Of a stretch of DNA of 64,000 bases, positions 1 to 9,096 are shown piece by piece. The notes beneath the pieces were generated by a model that worked only from the letters and a program-made list of their open reading frames with translations, was not told where the DNA came from and searched no databases. Source of the stretch: Candidatus Atribacteria bacterium (GTDB lineage Bacteria > Atribacterota > Phoenicimicrobiia > Phoenicimicrobiales > Stramentimicrobiaceae). The stretch is from assembly GCA_018402425.1 (NCBI GenBank), contig JAGYIZ010000004.1, forward strand, positions 1 through 64,000, given 5' to 3'. Each line of letters opens with the position of its first letter. Within the stretch, counting starts at the first letter, position 1. Position numbers and translations under genes: made by a program.

Positions 1-20
1 AAATCTGTTTGAATGCTTGA

Positions 21-60
21 AATAAAAAAAGCCTTACTTTAATTATACTAAAGTAAGGCT
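21..60 (-). terminator. Intrinsic terminator downstream of rlmN and the CAT tRNA
   Basis: An 11-bp inverted repeat (30-40 pairing with 50-60) is followed, when read on the minus strand, by a T-rich run (complement of 21-30). It lies downstream of the minus-strand tRNA and rlmN and is placed to end that transcript. The assignment rests on the stem and U-tract only. Confidence 0.8.
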
Positions 61-165
61 TGTATCATAGCGTATTTCTCGCTATTATATCTTTTAATCT
101 TTTAGGCAATCCGCCAGGATTGTTTTTCATTTTATACTCTCTTTTTATCAACCTGATTTAAATAC

Positions 166-241
166 TGGTGGGCCCACCCGGATTCGAACCAGGGACCGGC
201 CGGTTATGAGCCGGCTGCTCTACCAACTGAGCTATGGGCCC
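166..241 (-). tRNA. tRNA with CAT anticodon (Met, or Ile2 if lysidine-modified)
   Basis: The minus strand folds into a full cloverleaf of 76 nt including an encoded CCA (166-168). The acceptor arms GGGCCCA and TGGGCCC pair perfectly. The anticodon stem GCCGG/CCGGC encloses the loop CTCATAA, so the anticodon is CAT. This loop occurs both in elongator tRNA-Met and in tRNA-Ile2 read through lysidine, and sequence alone does not separate them here. It lacks the initiator C1:A72 mismatch, so it is not initiator tRNA. It lies about 60 nt downstream of rlmN on the same strand. Confidence 0.95.
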
Positions 242-300
242 GAGGAAAATTTCTCCTTTAAAAGTATAGCAGATATCAATCGAAAGTCAAGAAATATATC

Positions 301-1350
301 TCATAAATCATCAGGTATATCAATATATCCATTTCTTAATTGGCCGCAGGCAGCATTTATGTCCTGTCCTTTTGAATATCTAATAGTTACCGGTATATGG
401 TTCTCCTTTAATACTCTTTGAAAAATATAAATTGCTTGTTCATCAGAAGGCAATAAATTAGTTTGGTTATCAATAGGATTATAAATAATTAAATTCACTT
501 TGGCATCAAAATCCATAATCAGGTGGCTTAATTTATTCGCCTGTTCTAAAGAATCATTAATTCCTTTTAACATGAGGTATTCAAAGGTAACCTGACGATT
601 TTTCTTTCTTGCATAATTTCTGCAGGCATTTATTAGTTCTTTTAACGGGTATTTATTGTTAACAGGCATCAATGCTGACCTTGTTTTTTCATCCGCAGAA
701 TGCAAAGAAACAGAAAGTTCTATTTGCATAGGATATCCCGTTAATTTGACAATTCCCGGTATAATTCCACAGGTTGATACAGTTATTTTCCTGGCACCAA
801 TATTGATACCCTGTTTTGAGTTGATAATTTGAATTGATTTCATTATATTATCATAATTATTAAAAGGCTCCCCCATACCCATAAACACTATATTATGAAT
901 AATTTCTCTGGTCAGCCTTTGAACAGCCAAAACTTGTTCAATTATCTCTCCTGTTGATAAATTTCTCTTAAAGCCACCTTTTCCGCTTGCGCAGAAAAGA
1001 CAATTCCATAAACACCCTACCTGTGAAGATATACATATTGTATTTCTCTTCTTATTTCTAATTAAGACACTTTCTATCAGCTGACCATCATTGAGTTGGA
1101 AAAGATATTTCTCTGAACCATCTAGTGATTTTTGAACCTTAATACATTTCATTTGCTCAATAGTAAATACAAAATCCAACCAACTAAGTAAATTTTTGGG
1201 TAGGTTACTCATTTCCTGAAATGAACTTACTTTTTGTTGATACAACCAATGAAATATCTGTCTAGCCCTAAAAGACGAAAATTCTTCTCTTGTTAATTTT
1301 TCTTCCACCTCTTTCAAGCCTAACCCCTTGATATCTATCTTTTTCTCCAT
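301..1350 (-). CDS. rlmN: RlmN, dual-specificity 23S rRNA/tRNA adenine-C2 methyltransferase
   Basis: Radical-SAM enzyme that methylates C2 of A2503 in 23S rRNA and A37 in some tRNAs, in the cytoplasm. The 349 aa match the usual family length. The radical-SAM cluster motif CxxxCxxC is at C113, C117 and C120. The two family-specific cysteines are present: C106 in TICISSQVGC, and C335 in DINAACGQLR, the residue that carries the methyl adduct in this family. GMGEPF is the SAM-binding GGE-like segment. It is the last protein gene of a minus-strand run yggS, LolA-like, rlmN, with gaps of about 140-155 bp, so co-transcription is possible but not proven. No odd features. Confidence 0.96.
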   Translation of the reverse strand: MEKKIDIKGLGLKEVEEKLTREEFSSFRARQIFHWLYQQKVSSFQEMSNLPKNLLSWLDFVFTIEQMKCIKVQKSLDGSEKYLFQLNDGQLIESVLIRNKKRNTICISSQVGCLWNCLFCASGKGGFKRNLSTGEIIEQVLAVQRLTREIIHNIVFMGMGEPFNNYDNIMKSIQIINSKQGINIGARKITVSTCGIIPGIVKLTGYPMQIELSVSLHSADEKTRSALMPVNNKYPLKELINACRNYARKKNRQVTFEYLMLKGINDSLEQANKLSHLIMDFDAKVNLIIYNPIDNQTNLLPSDEQAIYIFQRVLKENHIPVTIRYSKGQDINAACGQLRNGYIDIPDDL

Positions 1351-1487
1351 AAGAAAAACCTTTTCAAATTAAATCAAAACAATAACCCTATCGATTTATG
1401 TTATCAGATAAAATATTATTGTTATTTTTCTTTTTCTTTCACTTTTTTATCTTTTACTATATATTATGTGCTGAGATAATCTATATA

Positions 1488-2537
1488 TTAATCAGCGGGT
1501 TTCATTTCTTTCATCATCTCCTGAAAATCTTCATTCCCCTCCATCATTTCCGCAAAGCCTTCCATCATTGCTTCAATATCTTCCTGGGACATGGTTTCGC
1601 CAATTTCACCAGAAGCAGGCACATCCTGGGATGACTCGGGTGTTCCTCCAAACATAGGTTCCTGGGCTTCTAATAAAGTACCATCAAATAATTCATCAGG
1701 TAGTCCGGTATTATATTCTGCACTTGTAACCAGCATTTCCATATCACCCATACCTCCCATTGATTCCATAAAAGCCTGTGCTTCCTTTTTCTCTTCCGGA
1801 GTAAGGGAAGGGTCATCCACTTCCATTTGATTTGAAATAAGCATTCTATGAGAAACTAACATTGAGCCAATCGAACGATAATCCAAAAACTGTATATCGG
1901 TATTTATATTCATGGTAACTGTTTGACCGTCTTCCACCGTAGTAGTTTTTGTAAAACTCTTGGACTTAAGCGGAATATAAGATTCTTTATCAATCCAATA
2001 AATACCACTCATCTCGATTTCAGAATCTTCAGGCATATCAGAACTAACAAGGTCTTCCATTCCCATCATCCAAAGGGCATCATCTAGTTGGATTTTGTAA
2101 GTGTCTTTCCCATTTATATTTTCATCACCTAAATAACTGGTTTTCTCCGGTTTGAACATTTTCCATACCTGTAAAGAATCAACTCCGCCTTCTTCTTTTT
2201 TTACTTCACCGGTAGCCGGATCGATTGACCAGCTATATTGTCCATCATAGATATTAACCGTATCCATTCCCATTATACTGGTTTCCATACGGGACTTAAA
2301 AACTTCCTGATTATTTACTTTAGCTTTTTTATAATAAGTAATGGTTTTTATGTCAAAAAATCCGCTTTTCATTTCCTGAACAATCGTTAAATCCTGAATT
2401 CCACTAATTTGTTTTTGATAACTTCTTTCCATCTGCTGAATAATGGTATTGATGTTAGCCGAAACTATTATGGGAAAAATAAGCAAGAGAACAAATAAAA
2501 TCAAAATAATACGTATAGTACGATATCCCTTTTTCAT
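1488..2537 (-). CDS. Exported LolA-like protein (outer-membrane lipoprotein-sorting family)
   Basis: The protein of 349 aa begins with a clear signal peptide (residues 1-27, hydrophobic core ILILFVLLLIF, cleavage after VSA), so it acts outside the cytoplasm. The middle, with MDTVNIYDGQYSW and DTYKIQLDD, has the strand pattern of LolA/LolB-fold proteins annotated as outer-membrane lipoprotein-sorting proteins. The C-terminal 60 residues are acidic and methionine-rich (repeated MMEGxxE) and look disordered. A good ribosome site (AGGAG) precedes the ATG. It sits between yggS and rlmN. The family call is moderate; a role in lipoprotein transfer is inference, since many LolA-fold proteins have other lipid-carrier roles. 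Confidence 0.65.
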   Translation of the reverse strand: MKKGYRTIRIILILFVLLLIFPIIVSANINTIIQQMERSYQKQISGIQDLTIVQEMKSGFFDIKTITYYKKAKVNNQEVFKSRMETSIMGMDTVNIYDGQYSWSIDPATGEVKKEEGGVDSLQVWKMFKPEKTSYLGDENINGKDTYKIQLDDALWMMGMEDLVSSDMPEDSEIEMSGIYWIDKESYIPLKSKSFTKTTTVEDGQTVTMNINTDIQFLDYRSIGSMLVSHRMLISNQMEVDDPSLTPEEKKEAQAFMESMGGMGDMEMLVTSAEYNTGLPDELFDGTLLEAQEPMFGGTPESSQDVPASGEIGETMSQEDIEAMMEGFAEMMEGNEDFQEMMKEMKPAD

Positions 2538-2580
2538 CCTATTATCTCCTTTTAAAATTATTAATAATAAATCTATTACT

Positions 2581-2610
2581 TATCTTATCTTATCTTATCT
2601 TATCTTATCT
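2581..2610. repeat. Pentanucleotide microsatellite (TATCT)6
   Basis: Six perfect copies of TATCT occur in the 154-bp spacer between yggS and the LolA-like gene, about 45 bp before the latter's start codon. Being in the untranslated leader, changes in copy number could alter spacing or transcript structure but not a reading frame. Confidence 0.9.
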
Positions 2611-2691
2611 TCAAATAGCTAAATCTTTTGTACATACCCGACCAGACAATGCTATCACTAGAAAATTCTCTTTTTAAAATTTCTAAAACTG

Positions 2692-3384
2692 TCAATCTCT
2701 TGGACCAAATATTGCCGTACCGATTCTTACCAAATTAGCTCCTTCCTCAATTGCAACTTTGTAAGAATTAGTCATCCCCATGGACAAATATTTCATATTA
2801 ACTCGTTCTAGATTTAATTTTGACAAACTATCAAAAATATTTTTTGTTCTTCGAAAAAAAAGACGAGGTTTCTCAGGATCATCAAAACGGGGACCCATAG
2901 TCATTAACCCTTCTAAATGAATATGTGAAAGTTTGGAAATATCTATCACTAATTTTTCCATGAAACCCTCAAAATCCTCATACTCAGCAGGTTGTATCCC
3001 ATTTTTGGTGAATTCACTTCCAATATTTATTTCCAATAAAATAGAAACAAAATCCTTTCCTGCCTTTTTAACTCTCTTATCTATATCCTCTGCCAGCTTT
3101 AGAGAATCCACCGTTTGAATGACATCGAAAATTGGTAGTGCCTTATTAATTTTATTTTTCTGTAAATGCCCAATCATATGCCAGTTGACTTTTTTTACTG
3201 TCGTTGGATGAAGGGATTTTATCATATCCTCTGCTTCTTGAACGTAATTTTCTCCGATGTCTGTTATCCCTGCTTCTACTAACTCTTCTACCTCTTCGGT
3301 TGTTCTTGTTTTAGCGGCAACTACAATTTTTACATGAGAAGGGACTTCTGACCTAATATTTTGGTAATTTTCTTTAATACTCAT
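2692..3384 (-). CDS. yggS: YggS/PLPBP family pyridoxal-phosphate-binding protein
   Basis: A 230-aa cytosolic protein of the YggS/PROSC family, which binds PLP and helps keep vitamin B6 and amino-acid pools in balance; it has no established catalytic reaction. The PLP lysine is K25 in VVAAKTRT, and the C-terminal phosphate-binding segment RIGTAIFG is present. The usual SMGMSxD motif is SMGMTNS here (201-207), an N in place of the D. The start has an upstream GGAG. The gene follows a cyclic-di-GMP-I riboswitch by 87 bp on the same strand. In many bacteria yggS sits with pilT, sepF or ylm genes; that context is absent here. Confidence 0.93.
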   Translation of the reverse strand: MSIKENYQNIRSEVPSHVKIVVAAKTRTTEEVEELVEAGITDIGENYVQEAEDMIKSLHPTTVKKVNWHMIGHLQKNKINKALPIFDVIQTVDSLKLAEDIDKRVKKAGKDFVSILLEINIGSEFTKNGIQPAEYEDFEGFMEKLVIDISKLSHIHLEGLMTMGPRFDDPEKPRLFFRRTKNIFDSLSKLNLERVNMKYLSMGMTNSYKVAIEEGANLVRIGTAIFGPRD

Positions 3385-3471
3385 TTAATCATCTCCAATA
3401 ATATTATGACTTAATTTATAACCATTTTCAAGGATTCATATATAGAAAGATAATCACAATAAAAAATAAAA

Positions 3472-3551
3472 GTCGGCAACATGGCAATCCTGGCTAGAGC
3501 TTTAGATCCATGGCTTTGCGTCCTACCCTTTCGGATAGTTTGCCTTTATCA
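3472..3551 (-). promoter_or_regulatory. Cyclic-di-GMP-I (GEMM-I) riboswitch aptamer upstream of yggS
   Basis: On the minus strand the sequence carries the GEMM-I hallmarks in order. First is GGCAAAC, then a 6-bp hairpin capped by a GAAA tetraloop (CTATCC GAAA GGGTAG). GACGCAAAGCC follows, its GCC closing with the first GGC. Then come the second helix with ATCTAAAG, the receptor segment TAGCCAGGATTGCC, and the terminal TTGCCGA. These are the conserved elements of the class I c-di-GMP aptamer. A T-rich tract (CTTTTATTTTTTATTG) follows directly, suggesting a transcription-termination expression platform, although no strong terminator stem was found. The next gene on this strand is yggS (87 bp downstream), then a LolA-like gene and rlmN. 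Confidence 0.93.
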
Positions 3552-3958
3552 ACTTAATTATTTAATACAACAAATCAATTATGTATACAAAAATATTATG
3601 ACTCTTAATTATTATATTCCTATTTTGTATTTTTAAGTAAAATATTTCATTTTTATGTTTTCTTTTAATTTATTTTTAATAAATGATATTTAGAAATCCG
3701 TTTCAACTTCGAATTCAATTTGACTAATTTGAGATATATGTTTTTATTAGCATTTTCATCAGCTACTGTATATTGTTGTCAGTAGCAAAAAATAACAACA
3801 AGCTGCTAATACTTACATATCGTTGTTCATTATTAAGAAGAATCATTTTGTTTATAATACTAATAATAAATGTAGCCAAAATGATATAATCTTCTTTTGT
3901 TTATTTGAAAAATATTTTTAATATTTCCTTAGCCTTAATATAGTAAAGGAGATTATCA
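3552..3958. other. AT-rich spacer without a gene
   Basis: About 400 bp of AT-rich DNA between the riboswitch and the decayed xylulokinase. It must hold the minus-strand promoter for the riboswitch transcript; the stretch with TTGTATACATAAT (minus strand, near 3580) is a weak candidate. I see no reading frame or known RNA. Confidence 0.5.
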
Positions 3959-5404
3959 ATGACCTATTTGTTGGGATACGACATTTGGGAGTTCCTCAAT
4001 AAAATCAACCTTGTGATTCAGACAATGGACAGTTATAGCCTCTGCTACTTCTCCCCAGCAGAATTGCAAAATTAACGCCCCCTTACCCGGATGGAGCTGA
4101 ACAGGATCCTGAAATATGGTGGAAACATGTCAAACTATCCACAAATCCTTATTTTATCAAAAGCTCATATCCGTATTGATGACATTAAGGCCATCGGGAT
4201 TTCCCTCCAGATGCTGGTTTAATCTGGTTGACAAAAACAGCAGGTATTACGACCTTCTATCATCTGGTCTGACAGCCGTGCTGTTGATATTGGTAATAAG
4301 GCTTTTTCAGATATTGGCCAGAAAATCTGTCTTTCTAAATTATTAAACTCATATAGTAATTTCCACTGCTTCCAAATTAAAATGGGTAATGGAAAATGAG
4401 CCGAAATATATAAAAAATCTTATAAGGCAATGCTCTGATGATTATATTTCCATGAAGATGACCGGAACAATTAATACTACTCCGTCTGGTTTGTCAGAAG
4501 GTATTTTCTGGAATTTTAGGTGTAATAAAGCTGCTTCGATTTAATTCTTAATTATTACAAAATTCGCCCTGATTTGATCCTAAGTATTGTTCCCTACCTT
4601 TTCTGTCCAGGGGAGGGATTATCTTCAGAAGCTGCAGAAGAATTAGCGGCTAAAAGCAGGTATAAAAATTTCTTACCGAGCCGGCAATCAACCTATGGCT
4701 ACCTTTTCACCAGTGTACAATCCGGATAGCCTGCAGGGACCTCCGGGTAATATAATAGGTGCACTGGTAAACCAGCCTATGATTGCGATCTTATGTTAAT
4801 ACCTTTATTCATGTTAATCACACAGACAGTCAGCGCTTGGGTACTTCTATGTATATTGGTTTGGCATTTTATATAGCTGGCTAAAAAATAAAATTTATCT
4901 ACGAGTTCGGATAACATTAAATATGAGCAGATGGATATATACTGGCTTCCCAATCTCACACTCCGGGTTCAGAAAGTTGTTGTTTTCTCAGCACGGCAGT
5001 GGTGAGAATATTGGAAAATCAAAATATTGGGGCCCTACATTCCAAAAATTGGACTTTAATATTCATGATAGAAGACATCTATTGAGCCTCTCAGGAAGGT
5101 ATTATTTTGCTTTTAAACTATGGTCTGGACATTTATGAAAGAGTATAGGCTTGAATATATCAACTATTAAAGCAGGAAAACAAATCAGTTTTCAAGTTCA
5201 CTATTCGAGAATTTTTTCCTGTTCAGGCACACAATTAGAAATGTCCAATACTGACGGTTCCCAGGGAGCTGAGGCAAGTTAGGAGCTAAAATATGGAAAG
5301 CCAGATGATGCCTTTGTAGAACTAAGGCTGACATCATCTATCCCGATAAATCTCTCTCAATCATTTATCAGGATGTTTATAATAATTGGCTTTCATCTTC
5401 AGGT
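3959..5404 (+). pseudogene. Decayed xylulokinase-like FGGY carbohydrate kinase
   Basis: The start is intact: AAAGGAG then ATG with MTYLLGYDI, the N-terminal FGGY motif. After that, family segments appear in order but in changing frames and broken by stops. They include AEQDPEIWWKHV near 4090, RPSIIWSDSRAVDIGNKAFSD near 4255, SSEAAEEL near 4625, the RVNTFIHVNHT-like relic near 4795, NIHDRRHLL near 5060 and LDIYERV near 5125. Total span (1.45 kb) equals a full-length family member of about 490-500 aa, so decay was by point changes and small indels, not by deletion. The 3' end runs straight into a RAYT-type repeat at 5405. FGGY kinases phosphorylate sugars such as xylulose; this copy cannot make a working enzyme. 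Confidence 0.85.
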
Positions 5405-5455
5405 ATGGGGTCAGGTCTTCACATTTGACATTTCATTAAGACAATGTCAGTCTGA
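5405..5455. repeat. RAYT-type GGGGTCAGG repeat, decayed copy
   Basis: The sequence ATGGGGTCAGGTCTTCACATTT and the following ATTTCATTAAGACAATGTCA match the intact palindrome at 30263-30332 almost base for base over the left arm and loop. The right arm has eroded. It abuts the 3' end of the dead kinase gene. Confidence 0.8.
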
Positions 5456-5626
5456 AGATATTTTCATTATAACTCTTATTATCTCCCTAAATCTATAGTT
5501 ATATAATACTGTACATTTATATTATTTAATATTCCCACCTATTCAGTGAGAAACTAGAAATTTGACCTGGTATAATAAAAAAATAAATACAGCTATGCTA
5601 TTTATTAATAAAACAAAGACAAAGTT

Positions 5627-5871
5627 ATGATTAAAATAAAATTAGTTGTACCAAAATTATTAAGTAATGACCAAAACATAAAAGGAAATACACAGATTCT
5701 TAATTTGGAATATAGTACCCGGTTACTGTCAGGCAGGTATTAAAAGACAATAAAATAAATATGCATTTCCTGGGTTTTATGGTGATAAATGGCAATAAAA
5801 ATACAAACAAAAATTTCTTATAGAGGAATCCTGTGAACTTTAAATTGTTTCTACTTATGGCTGGTGGATAA
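5627..5871 (+). pseudogene. Decayed MoaD/ThiS-like sulfur-carrier protein
   Basis: The remnant opens with ATG and MIKIKLVVPKLLS and, after frame changes, reads VLKDNKINMHFLGFMVING and finally ELKLFPLMAGG followed by a stop. A small ubiquitin-like protein ending in Gly-Gly is the mark of the MoaD/ThiS sulfur-carrier family, whose C-terminal Gly is adenylated and thiocarboxylated by a ThiF/MoeB partner. The length, 245 bp, is not a multiple of three, and there is an internal stop after STRLLSGRY. The stop codon TAA overlaps the ATG of the next remnant, as expected for an old operon pair. Confidence 0.75.
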
Positions 5872-6715
5872 TGAAAAATTCCTAATGGATAATTGATGAA
5901 TTAAATAGAATAGGAAATTTCAGTAAAAAGAAAAAAATGGTATTTCCACAATATCAATTGATAATGTAAAGGAAATGGCAAAAATATTCTTTATCTACTC
6001 TCGAAGTCAAGAAGTTGCACTTGCAATTAAAAATAATGCCGCCTGCACGCTATGAACGAAATTATGGTAAATCAGCTTTTCTGAGCAAATTCAATCTGCT
6101 TCGTTCGACTGTTGCTGTTGTTGGCTGTGGTGGATAGGTGGAAATATTATTGTGTCTGTTAGCAAGGTTGGGAATAGGACACTTAGTCGTTATAGATGGA
6201 ATATACTAACGAAGTAATTTGAATCGTCAGTTATTATGTACAGAAAACAGCATTTGGAAAGGTAAAGCAAACAGCTGCAGCAGAATGTTTATTAATTTTA
6301 GGTATAGCACAAAGCCTATTCCCAATTCATTGACTTGAAAATATCGAATCTATACAGGGTAGACCTGGCGGTTGATGCCCTTGACAATATTCCTTCTCGT
6401 TTTATTCTGGAAAAATCCTGTAAAGTTTAAAAAATTCCGCTCATCCATGGCGCCATTAATAATTTAACGGACAGGTTAGCACTATTTTCCCGAGGACAAA
6501 GGTCTTGAAATAGCCATTTGCAATCCTCCGGAAAGACCATAATAAACAAAATAAAAAAGCGTAATGCGCGTTTCCCTCGGCTGGCTCCCGCTCTTGTTGC
6601 CTCACTTCGGGTAGCTGGGTTGTAAAGTCCTGCTAAATAGAGGCAAACCTTTAAAGAGCAGGTGCTTCTGAGTAATTTAGAGAATCGGATATAAATGTTT
6701 TGGAGATGGGTTGAG
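5870..6715 (+). pseudogene. Decayed ThiF/MoeB/HesA-family E1-like adenylyltransferase
   Basis: The reading pieces, in shifting frames, include IDELNRIGNFS (about 5895), the family entry RYERNYG (6050), the nucleotide-binding STVAVVGCGG (6105), LARLGIGHLVVIDG (6160), SNLNRQLL (6220), VDALDNIPSRFILEKSCK (6370), HGAINN (6450) and APALVASL (6590). These are the ordered landmarks of ThiF-type enzymes that adenylate a MoaD/ThiS C-terminus. Stops and frameshifts run throughout. Together with the upstream MoaD relic this was a sulfur-transfer pair. MoaD/ThiF pairs like this often accompany tungsten aldehyde ferredoxin oxidoreductases, but no such gene is in the window. Confidence 0.8.
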
Positions 6716-6867
6716 GTTACATCGAGTAGTATCGCGTATCGAGTATTAAATACAACAAGAATAGGATATACTTTAACAGTTATCAATTAATCATTATTAT
6801 CAAATAGCTAATTAACATTAGAACTAATCTTTTCCGTTATTTCACACAAGCATAAGTCCATTCTTCT

Positions 6868-6931
6868 TTGTCGTTGCGAGCCTGCCCTTAACCAATGTTA
6901 AGAGGTAGGCGTGGCAATCTCATATTCCCAA
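6868..6931. repeat. Module D repeat (TTGCGAG...GTGGCAATCTCAT)
   Basis: Outer arms TCGTTGCGAG and GTGGCAATCTCAT enclose an inner inverted repeat (CCTGCCCTTAAC / GTTAAGAGGTAGG). The same outer arms with other inner hairpins recur at 7147, 24896 (inverted), 16627 and 38667. Confidence 0.8.
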
Positions 6932-6949
6932 GTAATTTGTAAACTAGGT

Positions 6950-7192
6950 TTGGGATTAGGTTTTGGTTTATAGTTTTTGGTTTTTAGTAAGAATTTTCTC
7001 GGGTAGAAGTGGATGAGACTGCTTCGGTCGCCCTGCTCCCTCGCAGTGACATTTTGGTCGTTAGTCGTTGGTATTTAGTATTTTGTAATTATTTTAAATA
7101 AGTTTGAATAATGTCATTTTCTTTTTTTGGTTTCGGTTATATCTTCTCTGTCATTGCGAGACATGTTGAAAACATGTCGTGGCAATCTCATA
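6950..7192 (+). repeat. Composite intergenic repeat A-B-C-D, copy 1
   Basis: Four modules follow each other. A is a TTTTGGTTTATAGTTTTT-type tract (6950-6990). B contains GTGGATGAGACTGCTTCGGTC and ends in CGCAGTGACA (about 7005-7052). C is GTCGTTAGTCGTTGGTATTT (about 7057-7085). D is TCATTGCGAG, the palindrome ACATGTTGAAAACATGT, then GTGGCAATCTCAT (7151-7192). The same order is found near 16.5 kb and 38.4 kb. The 6716-7290 interval has no coding potential that I can recognise. A GTATCGAGTATTAAAT drift motif is also present (about 6720-6750). Confidence 0.75.
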
Positions 7193-7289
7193 CTATTATA
7201 CTGGAAGTATTTATAATTCAATAATGTTGTTATTATCCTAAAATCATAAAGATTTTTACATTTAAGGAGATTCATAGATTTACTTATTT

Positions 7290-9083
7290 AATTAACCTAT
7301 CTATTTTCCAAAATTGCCTGATTTTAATTTTTCAAGCTTTTCTTTGGCTAACTTTATCTTTCCCACAAGAGACATATATATTTTATTTTTGGCTCAGTAC
7401 CGGATGGACAGATAGCATACCAGGAACCATCTGAAAAATATACATTTTAAGACATCTGATTTAGAATAGCAACGATTTCTTCCTTCTGTGCCTCATAATC
7501 ATATTGAAATGAAGTCTTATAGTCTATCTTGAGATATATTCATTTCAAAATCTCGGAAATTTTCTCGAAAGGCAGTCATAATTTTTCCATCTGCTGCTCT
7601 TCTATTCCTTCCTAAATAAATTGATTCTAAATGTTCAAGGAAATACACGTGTTTCTCATAAAACTTGCCAAAACATCAACTAAATGTAATCCCCGTTTTT
7701 ATAATGACAGACATTTCAGCAGTATCAGAGCCTTCCAACTGCGTCTTTATCCCGCACAAAATCTCCGATAAGATACCCTATGCTCTCCTCGCAGCAAATA
7801 AGAAGAAATGCCGCCCTCTTTTTCCAATTCCATTGCTGTTACAGATAAATTTGAGACCCGGTCGGGGTATCATAAGTTAGCAACCAGTATAGCTATTGGA
7901 AACGACTCTGCCAGCTCTGAAGTAACAATTGTTTTGATAATAAATCCTTCTTTGGGTAGTTGCTTATTTTCTTTCTTCGGCTTTGAGAATGTAGTCCAGC
8001 AGCAGTGCACCGGTCTGGTTGCCATTTAAGAATTAGATAGTTATTTCTGGTATCAGAGGATGGTGCTTGATCGCTGCGCTCCTCCTGTGGCTGTGGGTGG
8101 GGACCGTATCTCTTTGCCTTCGTATGACTGGCTTGTGGGGAACACTTTATCGCTACGTCTTCGTGACTGGTGGTAGAAACAGCAATAGCAATTCGGTCCT
8201 GGTCCGGATCAGTCGCTATCAGAATATCAGCATTGATTTCTTCCCCAGTTTTACTGCACGTTCAAAAGCCTCCGGATTCTCTGGATTTGGAGAATCAACC
8301 GTCGTGGAAAATTCCGGGTCCGGTTTTGCTTGTTCTCATCAACAAAACATTTTATAACCCATTTCTTTTAAAATCTTACGGGCGGTATATTGCCTGTTCC
8401 GTGCAATGGAGTGTAAACAATATTGATTTCTTTATCTACATCTCAGCAAAATTAATTCTTTACCTTCTGATAATAAATGCGGTCTAATTCTTTTCCGATT
8501 AATTTAAATAGAAGCCTTCTCTTTGGCTTCTTCAAAGTATTTTGATTTTGAATAATCCTCAATCATTTCTATTTGTTCAATAATCTTATCGGCAACTTCT
8601 GGTAATATCTGGACGCATTCTCGCTGTAAACCTGTCATTGTACTCCGGAGGATTGGTACAGCCGTAACTACAATCAGCAGCTGCTCAGGTTTGTTACCAT
8701 AAAAGATAATTCTGGAGTTGGCGAATATCTTCAAAAGATACACTTTAATTCCATTGGCACAATATCCGGGCAGTCCTTTCGAATTCCCTGGACTTGTATC
8801 TACAGTCATAAGCGATGACCACTCCTTTGTCTTTGGCATTTTCCACATTTTGCAATAGATAACTGGCCAATCCCTGAGTTGATTTTCCAACCGTATATAT
8901 ATTCATTCTATTGGTTCCCATGCCAATTTTTCCACGCAATCCAGCAGTACCAAACTCCAGGTCTTTATAAAAACGGTCCTGAATTTCCTCTTCATTATCC
9001 ACAATTGATTTTAGCTCTTTCTTGTCTTCCTCCTCAAGGGCAGGACTATTTAACCATTGATTGTATTGTTCTTTATAATTCAA
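7290..9083 (-). pseudogene. Decayed phosphoglucomutase/phosphomannomutase (alpha-D-phosphohexomutase)
   Basis: The gene begins with a TTG codon at 9083 behind GGAGG and reads well for 110 residues (NSPALEEEDKKEL, EFGTAGLRGKIGMGTNRMN), the N-terminus of the long phosphohexomutases. Further pieces follow in other frames: EVADKIIEQIEMIEDYSK (about 8570), ADILIATDPDQDRIAIAV (about 8200, the metal-binding DPDxDR loop with Q for C/G), EESIGYLIGDFVRDKDAV (about 7770) and a C-terminal phosphate-loop relic (about 7400). Span fits the roughly 575-aa family. The enzyme would interconvert hexose 1- and 6-phosphates. A RAYT element sits about 20 bp upstream of the start, in the promoter, which may have begun the decay. 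Confidence 0.85.
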
Positions 9084-9096
9084 TTAAATACCTCCA

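Noticed and set aside
3770-3830. GCTACTG...CAGTAGC hairpin as a terminator
   Set aside because: The A-run lies on the wrong side for either strand's U-tract, and there is no gene end nearby that needs it.
6427-6786. A 119-codon minus-strand open frame over the ThiF relic
   Set aside because: It is antisense to recognisable ThiF-family segments, has no ribosome site and resembles no protein.
8067-8487. Two overlapping plus-strand frames of about 100 codons
   Set aside because: They are shadows of the decayed minus-strand phosphohexomutase; the opposite strand carries its DPDQDR and related motifs.
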